The notes: a model not told the origin generated them from the letters alone. DNA of 17,921 bases from an uncultured Oscillibacter sp. (GCA_910585385.1 CAJUDV010000041.1:1-17921), one strand, 5' to 3'; shown: positions 1 to 9,107, numbered from the stretch's first letter. Numbers and translations: made by a program.

Positions 1-132
1 GCAAGAACCGCAGTCCAGGCAGGCGGCAGCGTCGATGACGTAAGCGTCATCGCCCTGGCTGATGGCGCCGGCGGGGCAGGCGTCCGCGCAGGAACCGCAG
101 CTGATGCACGCAGAAGTGATCTTGTAGGCCAT
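1..132 (-). CDS. 4Fe-4S ferredoxin, N-terminal part (cut by window edge)
   Basis: Small electron carrier of the bacterial 2[4Fe-4S] ferredoxin family, cytoplasmic. The 44 visible residues begin MAYKIT and carry the first cluster motif at C9, C12, C15 and C19-P20, followed by the start of the second motif at C38, C41 and C44. Such proteins are usually about 55-60 residues, so only the last ten or so residues are missing beyond position 1. The ATG at 132 is preceded by a GGAGG site at 141-145 with 8 bases between. It is transcribed away from ctsR, with an extended -10 promoter between them. The family transfers electrons among oxidoreductases in anaerobes; the partner cannot be told from the window. 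Confidence 0.9.
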   Translation of the reverse strand, partial: MAYKITSACISCGSCADACPAGAISQGDDAYVIDAAACLDCGSC

Positions 133-162
133 GGGAAGCACCTCCATTAGAATTGTATCCTC

Positions 163-171
163 ATTGTAGCA
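163..171 (-). promoter_or_regulatory. Extended -10 promoter for the ferredoxin gene
   Basis: Read on the minus strand this is TGC-TACAAT, an extended -10 element about 30 bases upstream of the ferredoxin ATG. No good -35 is visible, only a T-rich stretch, which is tolerated with an extended -10. A second TACAAT lies at 152-157 but is too close to the ribosome site to be the main promoter. Confidence 0.45.
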
Positions 172-293
172 TAGAATTTGAAAAAAGCAAGAGGAATGTT
201 AAAACCGTAACGGAAAATTTTGTGGAAACAGGGCAGGCGGCGGCTGTTCACAATTTGTTTTCAAAAAGATCAGGGAAAGTCAAAAATAACCTC

Positions 294-321
294 TTGACAT
301 TTGGCGGGACAGTGATATACT
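294..321 (+). promoter_or_regulatory. Sigma-A promoter of the ctsR-mcsA-clpC operon
   Basis: Perfect -35 TTGACA at 294-299, 16 bases, then -10 TATACT at 316-321. The CtsR operator begins 15 bases downstream, so a bound repressor would sit over the transcription start region. Confidence 0.85.
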
Positions 322-335
322 GGCGTCAGAACAAA

Positions 336-358
336 GGTTAAAGAAAGTCAAAGTCAAA
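336..358 (+). promoter_or_regulatory. CtsR operator (tandem heptad repeat)
   Basis: The known CtsR box is two direct RGTCAAA heptads separated by three bases of form NAN. Here GGTTAAA (336-342), GAA (343-345) and AGTCAAA (346-352) match with one mismatch. A further AGTCAAA overlaps by one base at 352-358. A lone AGTCAAA also lies at 278-284, just upstream of the -35. The arrangement predicts autorepression of the operon, relieved on heat or proteotoxic stress. Confidence 0.8.
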
Positions 359-387
359 TCCGGCTTTCGAGGAAGGGAATGATGCGC

Positions 388-840
388 ATGGGGATTAGCG
401 ATCTGATTGCCGGTTTCCTCCAGGACTGCCTGGACGAGGCGGAAAACGGCGTGCTGGAGGTCCAGCGCAGCGATTTGGCCCAGCGGTTCAACTGTGTGCC
501 CAGCCAGATCAACTACGTGATGAGCACCCGGTTCTCCCCGGAGCGGGGCTACATCGTAGAGAGCCGCCGGGGCGGCAACGGGTATATCCGCATCACCCGG
601 GTGCGGGTGGACCGGGAGACGCTCTTGATGCACGTCATCAATACTCTGGGGGAGGCGGTGGATCTGCCCTCGGCCCGGGCGATCCTGGGCAATTTGGCCC
701 AGTCCGGGGCGGTGGAGGAGGACATCTGCCGGACTCTGGCTGCGGCGGTGGGAGACAAGGCCCTCACCGCCGTGCCACGGGAGCTGCGGGACCAGGTCCG
801 GGCCGCCATTATGAAGCAGGCGCTGATTCTCCAGGTGTAG
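388..840 (+). CDS. ctsR: Transcriptional repressor CtsR
   Basis: Class III heat-shock repressor that binds heptad operators upstream of clp and its own operon. The N-terminal winged-helix domain is highly conserved: the segments CVPSQINYVMSTRF and RGYIVESRRGGNGYIRI are signatures of the family, the glycine-rich part forming the wing that enters the DNA minor groove. The C-terminal third is the less conserved domain that contacts the Clp machinery in B. subtilis. Three in-frame ATGs (379, 382, 388) are possible; 388, giving MGISDLIA and 150 residues, is chosen because AGGAAGGG at 370-377 is then 10 bases away, while it is too close to 379. Length is normal for the family (about 150). First gene of the operon, with its own operator upstream. 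Confidence 0.95.
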   Translation: MGISDLIAGFLQDCLDEAENGVLEVQRSDLAQRFNCVPSQINYVMSTRFSPERGYIVESRRGGNGYIRITRVRVDRETLLMHVINTLGEAVDLPSARAILGNLAQSGAVEEDICRTLAAAVGDKALTAVPRELRDQVRAAIMKQALILQV

Positions 841-907
841 GCCCTGTATGCTGGAATCCTTTGAATGGTATCAAAAATATGTTGTATATAGCAGGAGGTA
901 TTTGATT

Positions 908-1405
908 ATGAAATGCGAGAATTGCGGTAAGAATGAAGTTACCTTTGTTTACCAGAGCAATGTCAACGGCCAGGTGGAGGAGAAGCACCTGTGCGCCCAG
1001 TGTGCCGAAAAGCTGGGCTACGCCCAGCGGGCGGCGGCCCAGCGCCAGCGGATGATGCGGGGCTTCAACAGCTTTTTCGGCGGCGGCGTCCTGGAGGACT
1101 TCTTCTCCCCCATGCCCAGCCTGCTGGACCGGCGGGGCTGGCTGCTGGAGGACCCCTTTGACGATTTCTTCGCCGATATGCCGGCCCTGGGTCCGGCGCG
1201 GCGGGAGCTTGCCAAGGAGGAGAGGAAGGACGGCCTGGTGGACCGGGAGGAGGAGAGCCGCTTTGCCCGGATGCGGCAGATGAACGCCCTGCGGATGGAG
1301 ATGAAAGAGGCCGTCCGGCAGGAGAATTTCGAGCGGGCCGCCCAGCTGCGGGACGAGATCCGCGCCCTGGAGGCGGAGCACAAGGAGAACGGAGCGGCCC
1401 AGTGA
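908..1405 (+). CDS. mcsA: McsA-like protein (one zinc finger plus UVR motif)
   Basis: In B. subtilis McsA activates the arginine kinase McsB and helps control CtsR and ClpC. This 165-residue version has one N-terminal treble of paired cysteines, C3/C6 and C29/C32, expected to bind zinc. It ends in a UVR motif (ALRMEMKEAVRQENFERAAQ followed by LRDEIRALE) closely resembling the one inside ClpC of the same operon. The second CxxC pair of B. subtilis McsA (about 185 residues) is missing; that space holds a Phe/Gly/Asp-rich linker. The open frame extends upstream to 848, but ATG 908 is chosen because GGAGG at 894-898 precedes it at good spacing and the protein then begins with the zinc motif. It sits 67 bases after ctsR and 36 before clpC, with no mcsB gene between. 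Confidence 0.85.
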   Translation: MKCENCGKNEVTFVYQSNVNGQVEEKHLCAQCAEKLGYAQRAAAQRQRMMRGFNSFFGGGVLEDFFSPMPSLLDRRGWLLEDPFDDFFADMPALGPARRELAKEERKDGLVDREEESRFARMRQMNALRMEMKEAVRQENFERAAQLRDEIRALEAEHKENGAAQ

Positions 1406-1441
1406 GCCGCTCCACACCGGAAGAAAGGAAGATAAAAGACC

Positions 1442-3898
<2,457 letters not shown>

Positions 3899-3899
3899 G

Positions 3900-3936
3900 A
3901 AAACTTGCCGGAGGCACAGGCCTCCGGCAAGTTTTT
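3900..3936 (+). terminator. Rho-independent terminator of clpC
   Basis: A perfect 16-bp stem (3900-3915 with 3920-3935) around the loop ACAG, running into five T residues. It starts just after the clpC stop. The stem has an A-run on the other side, so it can also stop minus-strand transcription from the sigma-factor remnant, whose final stop overlaps it. Confidence 0.92.
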
Positions 3937-4129
3937 ATTCCTGATGCCGCACCAACACACAGTACTCCGGCCCGGACAGCCCATTTGGGTAGTCGCCGCA
4001 GCAGGATATTCGGCTTTCCAGAATGTTCAGGGCGATGGAATGTCAGCCGCCGCCGTATTTCCGCTCGCTCTCCGCCAGCGCCGCCTCGTCCCTGGCCCAG
4101 TACAGCGCCACGATCTGCGTGTCGTCCAT
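3935..4129 (-). pseudogene. Remnant of a sigma-70-family (ECF-like) factor gene
   Basis: From ATG 4129, with an AGGAGG site at 4138-4143, the frame reads MDDTQIVALYWARDEAALAE then SERKYGGG, and stops at a TGA (4043-4045). It continues in frame as HSIALNILESR. This matches, from memory, the start of a common clostridial sigma-factor family (M-DD-x-QI-x-x-LYWAR...KYG-x-Y-C-HSIA-x-NIL-x-x-x-EDAEEC). The stop falls where that family has a Cys, so a TGC to TGA change is likely. After about 4010 the similarity ends and the last 25 codons to TAA look unrelated. A full protein would be about 160-190 residues, so most of regions 2 and 4 is gone. Probably non-functional, though a 28-residue peptide could still be made. 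Confidence 0.65.
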
Positions 4130-4182
4130 GCTCCGCACCTCCTTTTCCCTCTACACGGAAAAAATCTCCGCGCATTGCGTAA

Positions 4183-4210
4183 ATTATAACATATTTTCCG
4201 GACCTGGCAA
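4183..4210 (-). promoter_or_regulatory. Promoter of the sigma-factor remnant
   Basis: On the minus strand: -35 TTGCCA (4205-4210), 16 bases, perfect -10 TATAAT (4183-4188). It lies about 55 bases upstream of the remnant's ATG and back to back with the promoter of the next plus-strand gene. Confidence 0.7.
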
Positions 4211-4233
4211 AATTTCTGTATGATAGGGAAAAC

Positions 4234-4262
4234 TTGATTTGTTCATACTTTTCCTGTATCAT
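4234..4262 (+). promoter_or_regulatory. Promoter of the 623-residue membrane protein gene
   Basis: -35 TTGATT (4234-4239), 17 bases, -10 TATCAT (4257-4262). The transcript would begin near 4269, some 34 bases before the chosen ATG. Confidence 0.65.
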
Positions 4263-4302
4263 AAAATTCAATCGTCAAAATAGAGAGAAAAGGAGCGGTG
4301 AC

Positions 4303-6174
4303 ATGCCATTTTCGTTTAACTTTGACCCCGGCGCCTTCGGTGGGGGATTTCCTCCGGGAGGAGGGCCTCAGGGGGGCTTTACCCCGCCCCCGCCAAAGCC
4401 CCGCAAACCCCGGAAGGCCATCGGCAACGCCTTTACCCGCACCCTTTTGAACATCGCGGTGACGCTGGTGTTCGGCGCGGTGTACTTCTACCTGGAGCTG
4501 CCCGCCCTGAATCCCCACGCCGAGGAGTTCTACGTCTTCGTCTTTTTGCTGTGCGCGGTGTACTGCGTGTGCGCCGTGTTCACCTCCGGCTTCCAGGGGG
4601 AGGGGGTCAAGGGGTACTTCGGCTTTGTGAAAAAGCAGTGTACCGTGCCCTTCCTGGTGTTCCTGGCCCTGATCGCCGCCATTGCCGTGGGCTCCCTCGC
4701 CAGCTGGGTGGTGCTGCGGGCGGGGGCGTACAGCGAGCTGCTGCCCCTGGAGACCGGGGATTTCACCGCCGAGGTGGAGGAGATCAGCTACAACCAGATC
4801 CCCCTTCTGGACGCGGACTCCGCCGCCAGCCTGGGAGCCCGGAAGCTGGGCGAGCTGGCGGACATGGTGTCCCAGTTTGAAATTCTGCCCACCTACACCC
4901 AGATCAACTACCAGGGCCGCCCGGTGCGGGTCACCTCGTTGCGCTACGGCGACCTCATCAAGTGGTTCACCAACCGGGCGGACGGCCTGCCCGCCTACCT
5001 CATCATCGACATGGTGAGTCAGGAGGCGGAGGTGGTCCGCCTGGAGGAGGGCATGAAGTACACCGTTGCCGAGCACTTTGGCCGCAACCTCTACCGCCAC
5101 CTCCGGTTCCACTACCCCACCATGATGTTCGACGAGCCGGTCTTTGAGATCGATGAGGAAGGCACCCCCTACTGGGTCTGCTCCAGGATTGTGAAGACCA
5201 TCGGCCTCTTCGGCGGCACGGACGTGAAGGGGGCGGTGCTGGTGAACGCCGTCACCGGCGAGAGCACCTACTACGAGGAGGTCCCCAATTGGGTGGACCG
5301 GGTCTACTCCTACGACATCATCATGCAGCAGTACGACTTCTACGGCATGTACCACAACGGCTTCATCAATTCCATCTTCGGCCAGCGGGACGTGACGGTG
5401 ACCACCGAGGGCTGGAACTATATCGCCATCGACGACGATGTGTATATGTACACCGGCGTCACCTCCGTCACCTCGGATCAGTCCAACATCGGCTTTATCC
5501 TCTCCAACCAGCGGACCAAGGAGACCAAGTTCTACCCCTGCGCCGGAGCCACGGAGTACTCCGCCATGGCCTCCGCCGAGAGCCAGGTCCAGCAGATGCG
5601 CTACGTGGCCACCTTCCCCCTGCTCTTAAACATCGCCGACCAGCCCACCTACTTCATGGCGCTGAAGGGGGCCGACGGCCTGGTGAAGATGTTCGCCATG
5701 GTCAACGTGCAGCAGTACGACATCGTCTCCACCGGCGCCACCGTGGCCGAGTGCGAGATTAACTACCGACAGACCCTGGCCCACCGGGGGCTCATCGACG
5801 CGGGAGACGCGGACATTGACACGCCCCATGAGACCGACGCCCTGATGGAGACGGCGGCGGGCTTCATCGAGGACATCCGCTCCGCCGTAATGAGCGGCAC
5901 CACCCAGTACTTCATCCGGCTGGAGGATGGGGAGGACTATGACTACTTCCAGCTCAGCGCCGCCGACGTGCCCCTGGCTGTGCTGCTGAATGTGGGCGAC
6001 CAGGTGGAGATCACCTACTACCCGGCGGCGGGAGGCGTGGCCCAGCCGGCCTCGGACGTCAGGCTGCTGGAGGCGGATAGGACGCGGGCCGCCCCGCCCA
6101 CGCAGGTTATACCCTACGATGAGGTCATCCCAGACCAGCCGGAGGAACCGGAATTTCTGGAGAGCGAAAATTGA
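4303..6174 (+). CDS. Uncharacterised three-helix membrane protein with large outer domain
   Basis: I do not recognise a named family. The 623-residue protein starts with a Gly/Pro-rich, Phe-containing tail (about residues 1-31) and a basic stretch (KPRKPRK, 32-38). Three hydrophobic helices follow at about 45-66, 76-97 and 114-137. The basic tail before helix 1 predicts N-inside topology, placing residues 138-623 outside the cell. That region is rich in Tyr, Trp and acidic residues, has no Cys-rich or repeat pattern, and contains segments such as TPYWVCSRIVKTIGLFGGTD and SNIGFILSNQRTKETKFYPC. The last part may be a small beta fold (YFIRLEDGEDYDYFQL) before an acidic tail. ATG 4303 is chosen over the upstream TTG 4234 because AAAGGAG at 4289-4295 precedes it and the TTG overlaps the promoter. 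It stands alone between its own promoter and a hairpin. A cell-surface or envelope role is only inference. Confidence 0.85.
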   Translation: MPFSFNFDPGAFGGGFPPGGGPQGGFTPPPPKPRKPRKAIGNAFTRTLLNIAVTLVFGAVYFYLELPALNPHAEEFYVFVFLLCAVYCVCAVFTSGFQGEGVKGYFGFVKKQCTVPFLVFLALIAAIAVGSLASWVVLRAGAYSELLPLETGDFTAEVEEISYNQIPLLDADSAASLGARKLGELADMVSQFEILPTYTQINYQGRPVRVTSLRYGDLIKWFTNRADGLPAYLIIDMVSQEAEVVRLEEGMKYTVAEHFGRNLYRHLRFHYPTMMFDEPVFEIDEEGTPYWVCSRIVKTIGLFGGTDVKGAVLVNAVTGESTYYEEVPNWVDRVYSYDIIMQQYDFYGMYHNGFINSIFGQRDVTVTTEGWNYIAIDDDVYMYTGVTSVTSDQSNIGFILSNQRTKETKFYPCAGATEYSAMASAESQVQQMRYVATFPLLLNIADQPTYFMALKGADGLVKMFAMVNVQQYDIVSTGATVAECEINYRQTLAHRGLIDAGDADIDTPHETDALMETAAGFIEDIRSAVMSGTTQYFIRLEDGEDYDYFQLSAADVPLAVLLNVGDQVEITYYPAAGGVAQPASDVRLLEADRTRAAPPTQVIPYDEVIPDQPEEPEFLESEN

Positions 6175-6183
6175 TTGAACAGA

Positions 6184-6210
6184 AGGGCTCCGGCGAAAAG
6201 CCGGGGCCCT
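6184..6210 (+). terminator. Hairpin after the membrane protein gene (weak terminator)
   Basis: Stem AGGGCTCCGGC (6184-6194) with GCCGGGGCCCT (6200-6210), including one G-U pair, around an A-rich loop. The following bases CTCCTGCTTATT are only moderately T-rich, so termination may be partial. Confidence 0.6.
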
Positions 6211-6220
6211 CTCCTGCTTA

Positions 6221-6249
6221 TTGACATCTTCCCGCCGCTCCGCTATACT
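6221..6249 (+). promoter_or_regulatory. Sigma-A promoter of the aminotransferase gene
   Basis: Perfect -35 TTGACA (6221-6226), 17-base spacer, -10 TATACT (6244-6249). The start point near 6256 leaves a short leader of about 22 bases with no room for a riboswitch, so this gene is not under the lysine leader found farther on. Confidence 0.85.
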
Positions 6250-6277
6250 GTCCCCCGTGAAAAAGGAGTGTGAATCC

Positions 6278-7414
6278 ATGGAACTGACCCTGAACACCGC
6301 CCTCTCCGGCGTGGAGACCTCCGGCATCCGCCGCTTTACCGCCCTGGCCCGGGCCACCCCGGGGGCCTGCACCCTCACCATCGGCGAACCGGACCTGGAC
6401 ACCCCCGCCCCCGTTCGGGAGGCCGCCGAAGCCTCCCTGGCGGAGGGGGACACCCACTATCCCCCCAACAACGGCCAGCCATATCTGCTGGAGGCCCTGT
6501 CCCAATACGAGGAGCGGGCCCACGGCCTCCGCTACGCCCCCGACGAGATCATTGTCACCGCCGGGGCCACCGAGGCCATCTTCATCGCCCTCTCCGCCAT
6601 TTTGAACCCCGGGGATGAGGTGATTATCCCCACCCCGGCTTTCAGCCTGTACGCCTCCGCCACAGCGCTCTGCCGGGGCGTACCCGTGGCCCTGCCTGCG
6701 GAGCGAAGCGGCTTTCAAATCGATCCCGCCGCCCTGGAGGCCGCCATTACCCCCAGGACCAAGGCCCTGGTTCTCACCTCCCCCAACAACCCCACCGGCT
6801 GCGTCTACACCCGGGAGACCCTGGAGGCGGTCCGTGAGATTCTGCGGGACCGGCCCGTCTTCGTCCTCTGCGACGACGTATACCGGGAGCTCTGCTACAC
6901 CGCGGACTACCACAGCTTCGCGGAGTTCTCAGATCTGCGGGATAGGATCATTGTGGTGAACAGTTTCTCCAAGCCCTGGGCCATGACCGGCTGGCGGGTG
7001 GGCTGGTGCATGGCGGACCGGCCCGTGAAAGAGAAGATGCAGGTGTTCCACCAGTACGCCGTGGTGTCCGTTCCCTCTTTCGTCCAGCGGGCCTGCGTCA
7101 CCGCCCTGGAGACGGATACCGCCCCCATGCGGGCCCTGTTCCAAAAGCGCCGGGACGATGTCTGCCGGCGGCTGGCGGACATGGGGGTGGAGTTCCATAG
7201 GCCGGAAGGGGCCTTCTACGTATTTCCGGACATCCGGAAATACGGCATGGACGCGGAGACCTTCTGCGGGCGGATGCTGCGGGAGGGGCTGGTGGGCGTC
7301 CTGCCGGGGACGTACTTCGGCGCGGAGGGCTTTGTCCGCATTTCCTGCTGCTACGGGGACGAGGCCCTGCGGGAGGGATTGGACCGGATGGAGCGATTCC
7401 TCAAGACGCTGTAA
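6278..7414 (+). CDS. patA: PLP-dependent aminotransferase, probable N-acetyl-LL-diaminopimelate aminotransferase (PatA-like)
   Basis: Fold-type I aminotransferase of 378 residues. The Schiff-base lysine is K232 in SFSKPWAMTGWRVGW; the PLP-contacting acidic and Tyr residues are in DDVY (199-202); NNPTG gives the cofactor-binding Asn. It resembles B. subtilis PatA along its length: LN..E.SGIR.F at the start, LTIG.PD..TP, VHQY/FHQY, FY.FP.I...GM and LREGLDR at the end. PatA converts N-acetyl-2-amino-6-oxopimelate to N-acetyl-LL-DAP with glutamate. The nearby dapH, dapA, dapB and M20 hydrolase support that role, but class I aminotransferases are hard to assign, and aspartate or another acceptor remains possible. 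ATG 6278 is chosen for AAAAGGAG at 6261-6267; the open frame before it overlaps the promoter. Convergent with the M20 gene. Confidence 0.85.
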   Translation: MELTLNTALSGVETSGIRRFTALARATPGACTLTIGEPDLDTPAPVREAAEASLAEGDTHYPPNNGQPYLLEALSQYEERAHGLRYAPDEIIVTAGATEAIFIALSAILNPGDEVIIPTPAFSLYASATALCRGVPVALPAERSGFQIDPAALEAAITPRTKALVLTSPNNPTGCVYTRETLEAVREILRDRPVFVLCDDVYRELCYTADYHSFAEFSDLRDRIIVVNSFSKPWAMTGWRVGWCMADRPVKEKMQVFHQYAVVSVPSFVQRACVTALETDTAPMRALFQKRRDDVCRRLADMGVEFHRPEGAFYVFPDIRKYGMDAETFCGRMLREGLVGVLPGTYFGAEGFVRISCCYGDEALREGLDRMERFLKTL

Positions 7415-7417
7415 CAA

Positions 7418-7442
7418 GACCGGGAGGCATCGCCTCCCGGTC
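7418..7442. terminator. Shared terminator between convergent aminotransferase and M20 genes
   Basis: Perfect 11-bp stem GACCGGGAGGC (7418-7428) with GCCTCCCGGTC (7432-7442) and an ATC loop, four bases from one stop codon and five from the other. Both sides are modestly T-rich (CCTCTTATT on plus, TTGTTAC on minus), so it probably serves both genes. Confidence 0.8.
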
Positions 7443-7446
7443 CCTC

Positions 7447-8550
7447 TTATTCCATCATCAGAAGCTTTTTCAAAAATTCCAGCCCCGCCGGCAGCACCGC
7501 CTCGTCGTCAAAGGAGAAGTCCGGCGCGTGGAGCTCCGGTGTGTTCCCGGCGCCCAGGAAGAAAAACACCCCCGGGACCCGCCGCTGATAGAAGGAGAAG
7601 TCCTCCGCCGCCAGCACCGGCTGATCCAGCCCGGCGGGAGCCTCCGGCCCCAGACGGCGGCAGACGGAGGCATACAGCCCCTCGTGGTTCCAAACCGCCG
7701 GGTACCCCCGGCTGAGGCGGACCTCCACGGCGCAGCCGGTCTCCGCCGCAATCTCCCGGCCCAGGGTCTCCAGGAGTTCCCGGCAGAGTTGATGGGTCTC
7801 CTCCTGATAGGTCCGCAGGCTTCCCTCCAGCCGGGTTTCCCCACTGACGGCGTTGCGCACCGTGCCGGAGGTCATTTTCCCGAACCGCAGCACCCGGAGC
7901 TGGTCCTGGGGCAGGGCGTCCGTCCGTTCATAGGCCCGGCGCAGGTACTCCGCTCCGGCGGTGAGGGCGTCCCGGCCCTCCGCCGCCCGGCTCAGATGGA
8001 CGCTCTTTCCGGTGACGGTGACCGTCACCTCGCTGGAGCGGGCCATCAGGGGCCCGGGGCGGGAAAAGACACGCCCCGCCGGAAGACCTGGCCAAATGTG
8101 TAACCCAAAAACACTTGTCACATTGTGCCGCTCCATAATGCCGGCCTGACACAGCCGCTCTGCTCCGCCGGTGGTCTCCTCGGCGGGCTGGAAGAGGAGG
8201 AGGACGTTCCGGGGCAGCTCCGAAAGATGGGCGGCGGCATGCTCCGCCAGGGCAAGGGCCAGGGCGGTGTGGCCGTCGTGCCCGCAGGCGTGCATCTGCC
8301 CGGGGTGGCGGGAGGCGTAGGGCAGTCCCGTGGCCTCGGTCACCGGCAGGGCGTCCATATCCGCCCGAAACGCCGCGGTTTCCGGCTTTCCCGCGTCGAA
8401 AAAGGCGCAGAGGCCGCCTGGAATGGGAGCGGTGATTTTACAGCCTAGGGGCTCCAAAACCCGGCGCACGTAGGCGCAGGTCTCCGGCAGACGGTCGTCC
8501 AGCTCCGGGATCCGGTGCAGCGCGCGGCGGTGGGCGGCAACAGTCGGCAT
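7447..8550 (-). CDS. M20D-family metallo-amidohydrolase, possible N-acetyldiaminopimelate deacetylase
   Basis: Zinc/manganese amidohydrolase of 367 residues, close in size to B. subtilis YkuR/DapL (about 374). Metal ligands are visible: C89 and H91 in MHACGHDGH, E124-E125 in QPAEETTGG, a His in GLHIWPG and a C-terminal His in PELHAPDF. The N-terminal HRRALHRIPEL is typical of M20D. The substrate could be N-acetyl-LL-DAP, which fits the neighbouring patA and dapABH genes, but the same family includes hippurate and other N-acyl amino acid hydrolases. The lid segment reads GKSVHLSRAAEG where many relatives have GGHAAxPH, so one usual His is absent. ATG 8550 is chosen for its AAGGAGG site; the frame is open upstream to 8865 but shows no coding character. 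Confidence 0.82.
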   Translation of the reverse strand: MPTVAAHRRALHRIPELDDRLPETCAYVRRVLEPLGCKITAPIPGGLCAFFDAGKPETAAFRADMDALPVTEATGLPYASRHPGQMHACGHDGHTALALALAEHAAAHLSELPRNVLLLFQPAEETTGGAERLCQAGIMERHNVTSVFGLHIWPGLPAGRVFSRPGPLMARSSEVTVTVTGKSVHLSRAAEGRDALTAGAEYLRRAYERTDALPQDQLRVLRFGKMTSGTVRNAVSGETRLEGSLRTYQEETHQLCRELLETLGREIAAETGCAVEVRLSRGYPAVWNHEGLYASVCRRLGPEAPAGLDQPVLAAEDFSFYQRRVPGVFFFLGAGNTPELHAPDFSFDDEAVLPAGLEFLKKLLMME

Positions 8551-8806
8551 GGGGATTCCTCCTTGTCCGTTACAGCATCCAGTCCTGGGCGTGGATGCCC
8601 AGAAATTTCTGATCCCGAGAGCCGATGCGGACGCCGTGCTCCGGGCCGCACCCGCACGCACCCGTGAGGGAGATTTCGGAATGGACCAGGGCCCGTCTTC
8701 GCTCTGTGTGATCTCGCTGATGTCCGCGTGTTCCGGAAACCAGTTCAGGAAGGCCGGCGCCCTTCGGTTCGGGAGGAAGCCCGTTGGACGCTTCTCAACT
8801 GTGCCG
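8551..8806 (-). other. Long leader upstream of the M20 gene, content unclear
   Basis: About 250 bases between the likely M20 promoter and its ATG. A hairpin CTGGGC-ATCCAC-GCCCAG lies at 8585-8602. One minus-strand frame stays open and stops at 8570-8572; its last residues include ACGCGPEHGVRIGSR and KFLGIHAQDWML, but no start with a ribosome site was seen and I do not recognise it. It could be a gene remnant or chance. No riboswitch or T-box class was identified. Confidence 0.3.
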
Positions 8807-8835
8807 ACTATACCACGCCATCGTCTCCGTGAACA
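8807..8835 (-). promoter_or_regulatory. Possible promoter of the M20 gene
   Basis: On the minus strand an extended -10, TGG-TATAGT (8807-8812 plus the TG), with a poor -35 TGTTCA (8830-8835) 17 bases upstream. It would give a 250-base leader, long for a plain metabolic gene. Confidence 0.45.
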
Positions 8836-8908
8836 GACTGCGGGGCGGATTTTGTCATTTCTCACAATATCCGCCTGCCCGGGGCGGCGATTTTTGCGGA
8901 AATCTCTC

Positions 8909-8938
8909 TTGCGCCCCGGGAGTGGAATCTGGTATCAT
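8909..8938 (+). promoter_or_regulatory. Promoter of the lysine leader and dapABH operon
   Basis: -35 TTGCGC (8909-8914), 18 bases, -10 TATCAT (8933-8938). Transcription would start about 8945, a few bases before the riboswitch P1 helix, which is where an L-box promoter should be. Confidence 0.65.
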
Positions 8939-8949
8939 AGCGAAAAATG

Positions 8950-9107
8950 AGATAGAGGCGCGGAGACGATGAAGTCGTGGGAGCCGGCAGGCTGTGAACG
9001 CGGCGGGGGCAGATCCGCCGAACTCCCCGTCCGGGCGCGGGCGGAGGGTGGGCCCGTGGGGAATACCCCCGGGACTGTCCGCGGGACTTCCCGCGGGAGC
9101 GCTATCC
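8950..9107 (+). promoter_or_regulatory. Lysine riboswitch (L-box) controlling dapABH
   Basis: Conserved aptamer blocks are present in order: AGATAGAGGCGCG (8950-8962), CCGCCGAA (9015-9022), GGTGGGCC (from about 9047), GGACTGTC (9072-9079) and GGAGCGCTATC (9096-9106). P1 closes by GATAG (8951-8955) with CTATC (9102-9106). P5 is CGCGGG (9080-9085), loop ACTT, CCCGCG (9090-9095). These are the known core segments of the lysine riboswitch, and the next gene, dapA, is a classic target. Lysine binding should lower expression of dapA, dapB and dapH. Confidence 0.9.

Noticed and set aside
861..890. Internal promoter before mcsA (TTGAAT, 18 bases, TATATA)
   Set aside because: Transcription would start inside the ribosome site of mcsA; more likely AT-rich spacer.
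4043..4045. TGA in the sigma-factor frame as a selenocysteine codon
   Set aside because: It falls at a Cys position, but similarity to the family is lost about 11 codons later and no downstream stem-loop of the right kind was apparent; a nonsense mutation is simpler.
8725..8745. T-box-like segment (GGAACACGCGG, minus strand) upstream of the M20 gene
   Set aside because: It differs by an insertion from the conserved TGGNACCGCG core, and no specifier stem or terminator was found.
8551..8865. Upstream extension of the M20 protein by 105 codons
   Set aside because: The frame is open but unlike any M20 N-terminus, crosses the likely promoter, and the ATG at 8550 has an AAGGAGG site and the usual family start.
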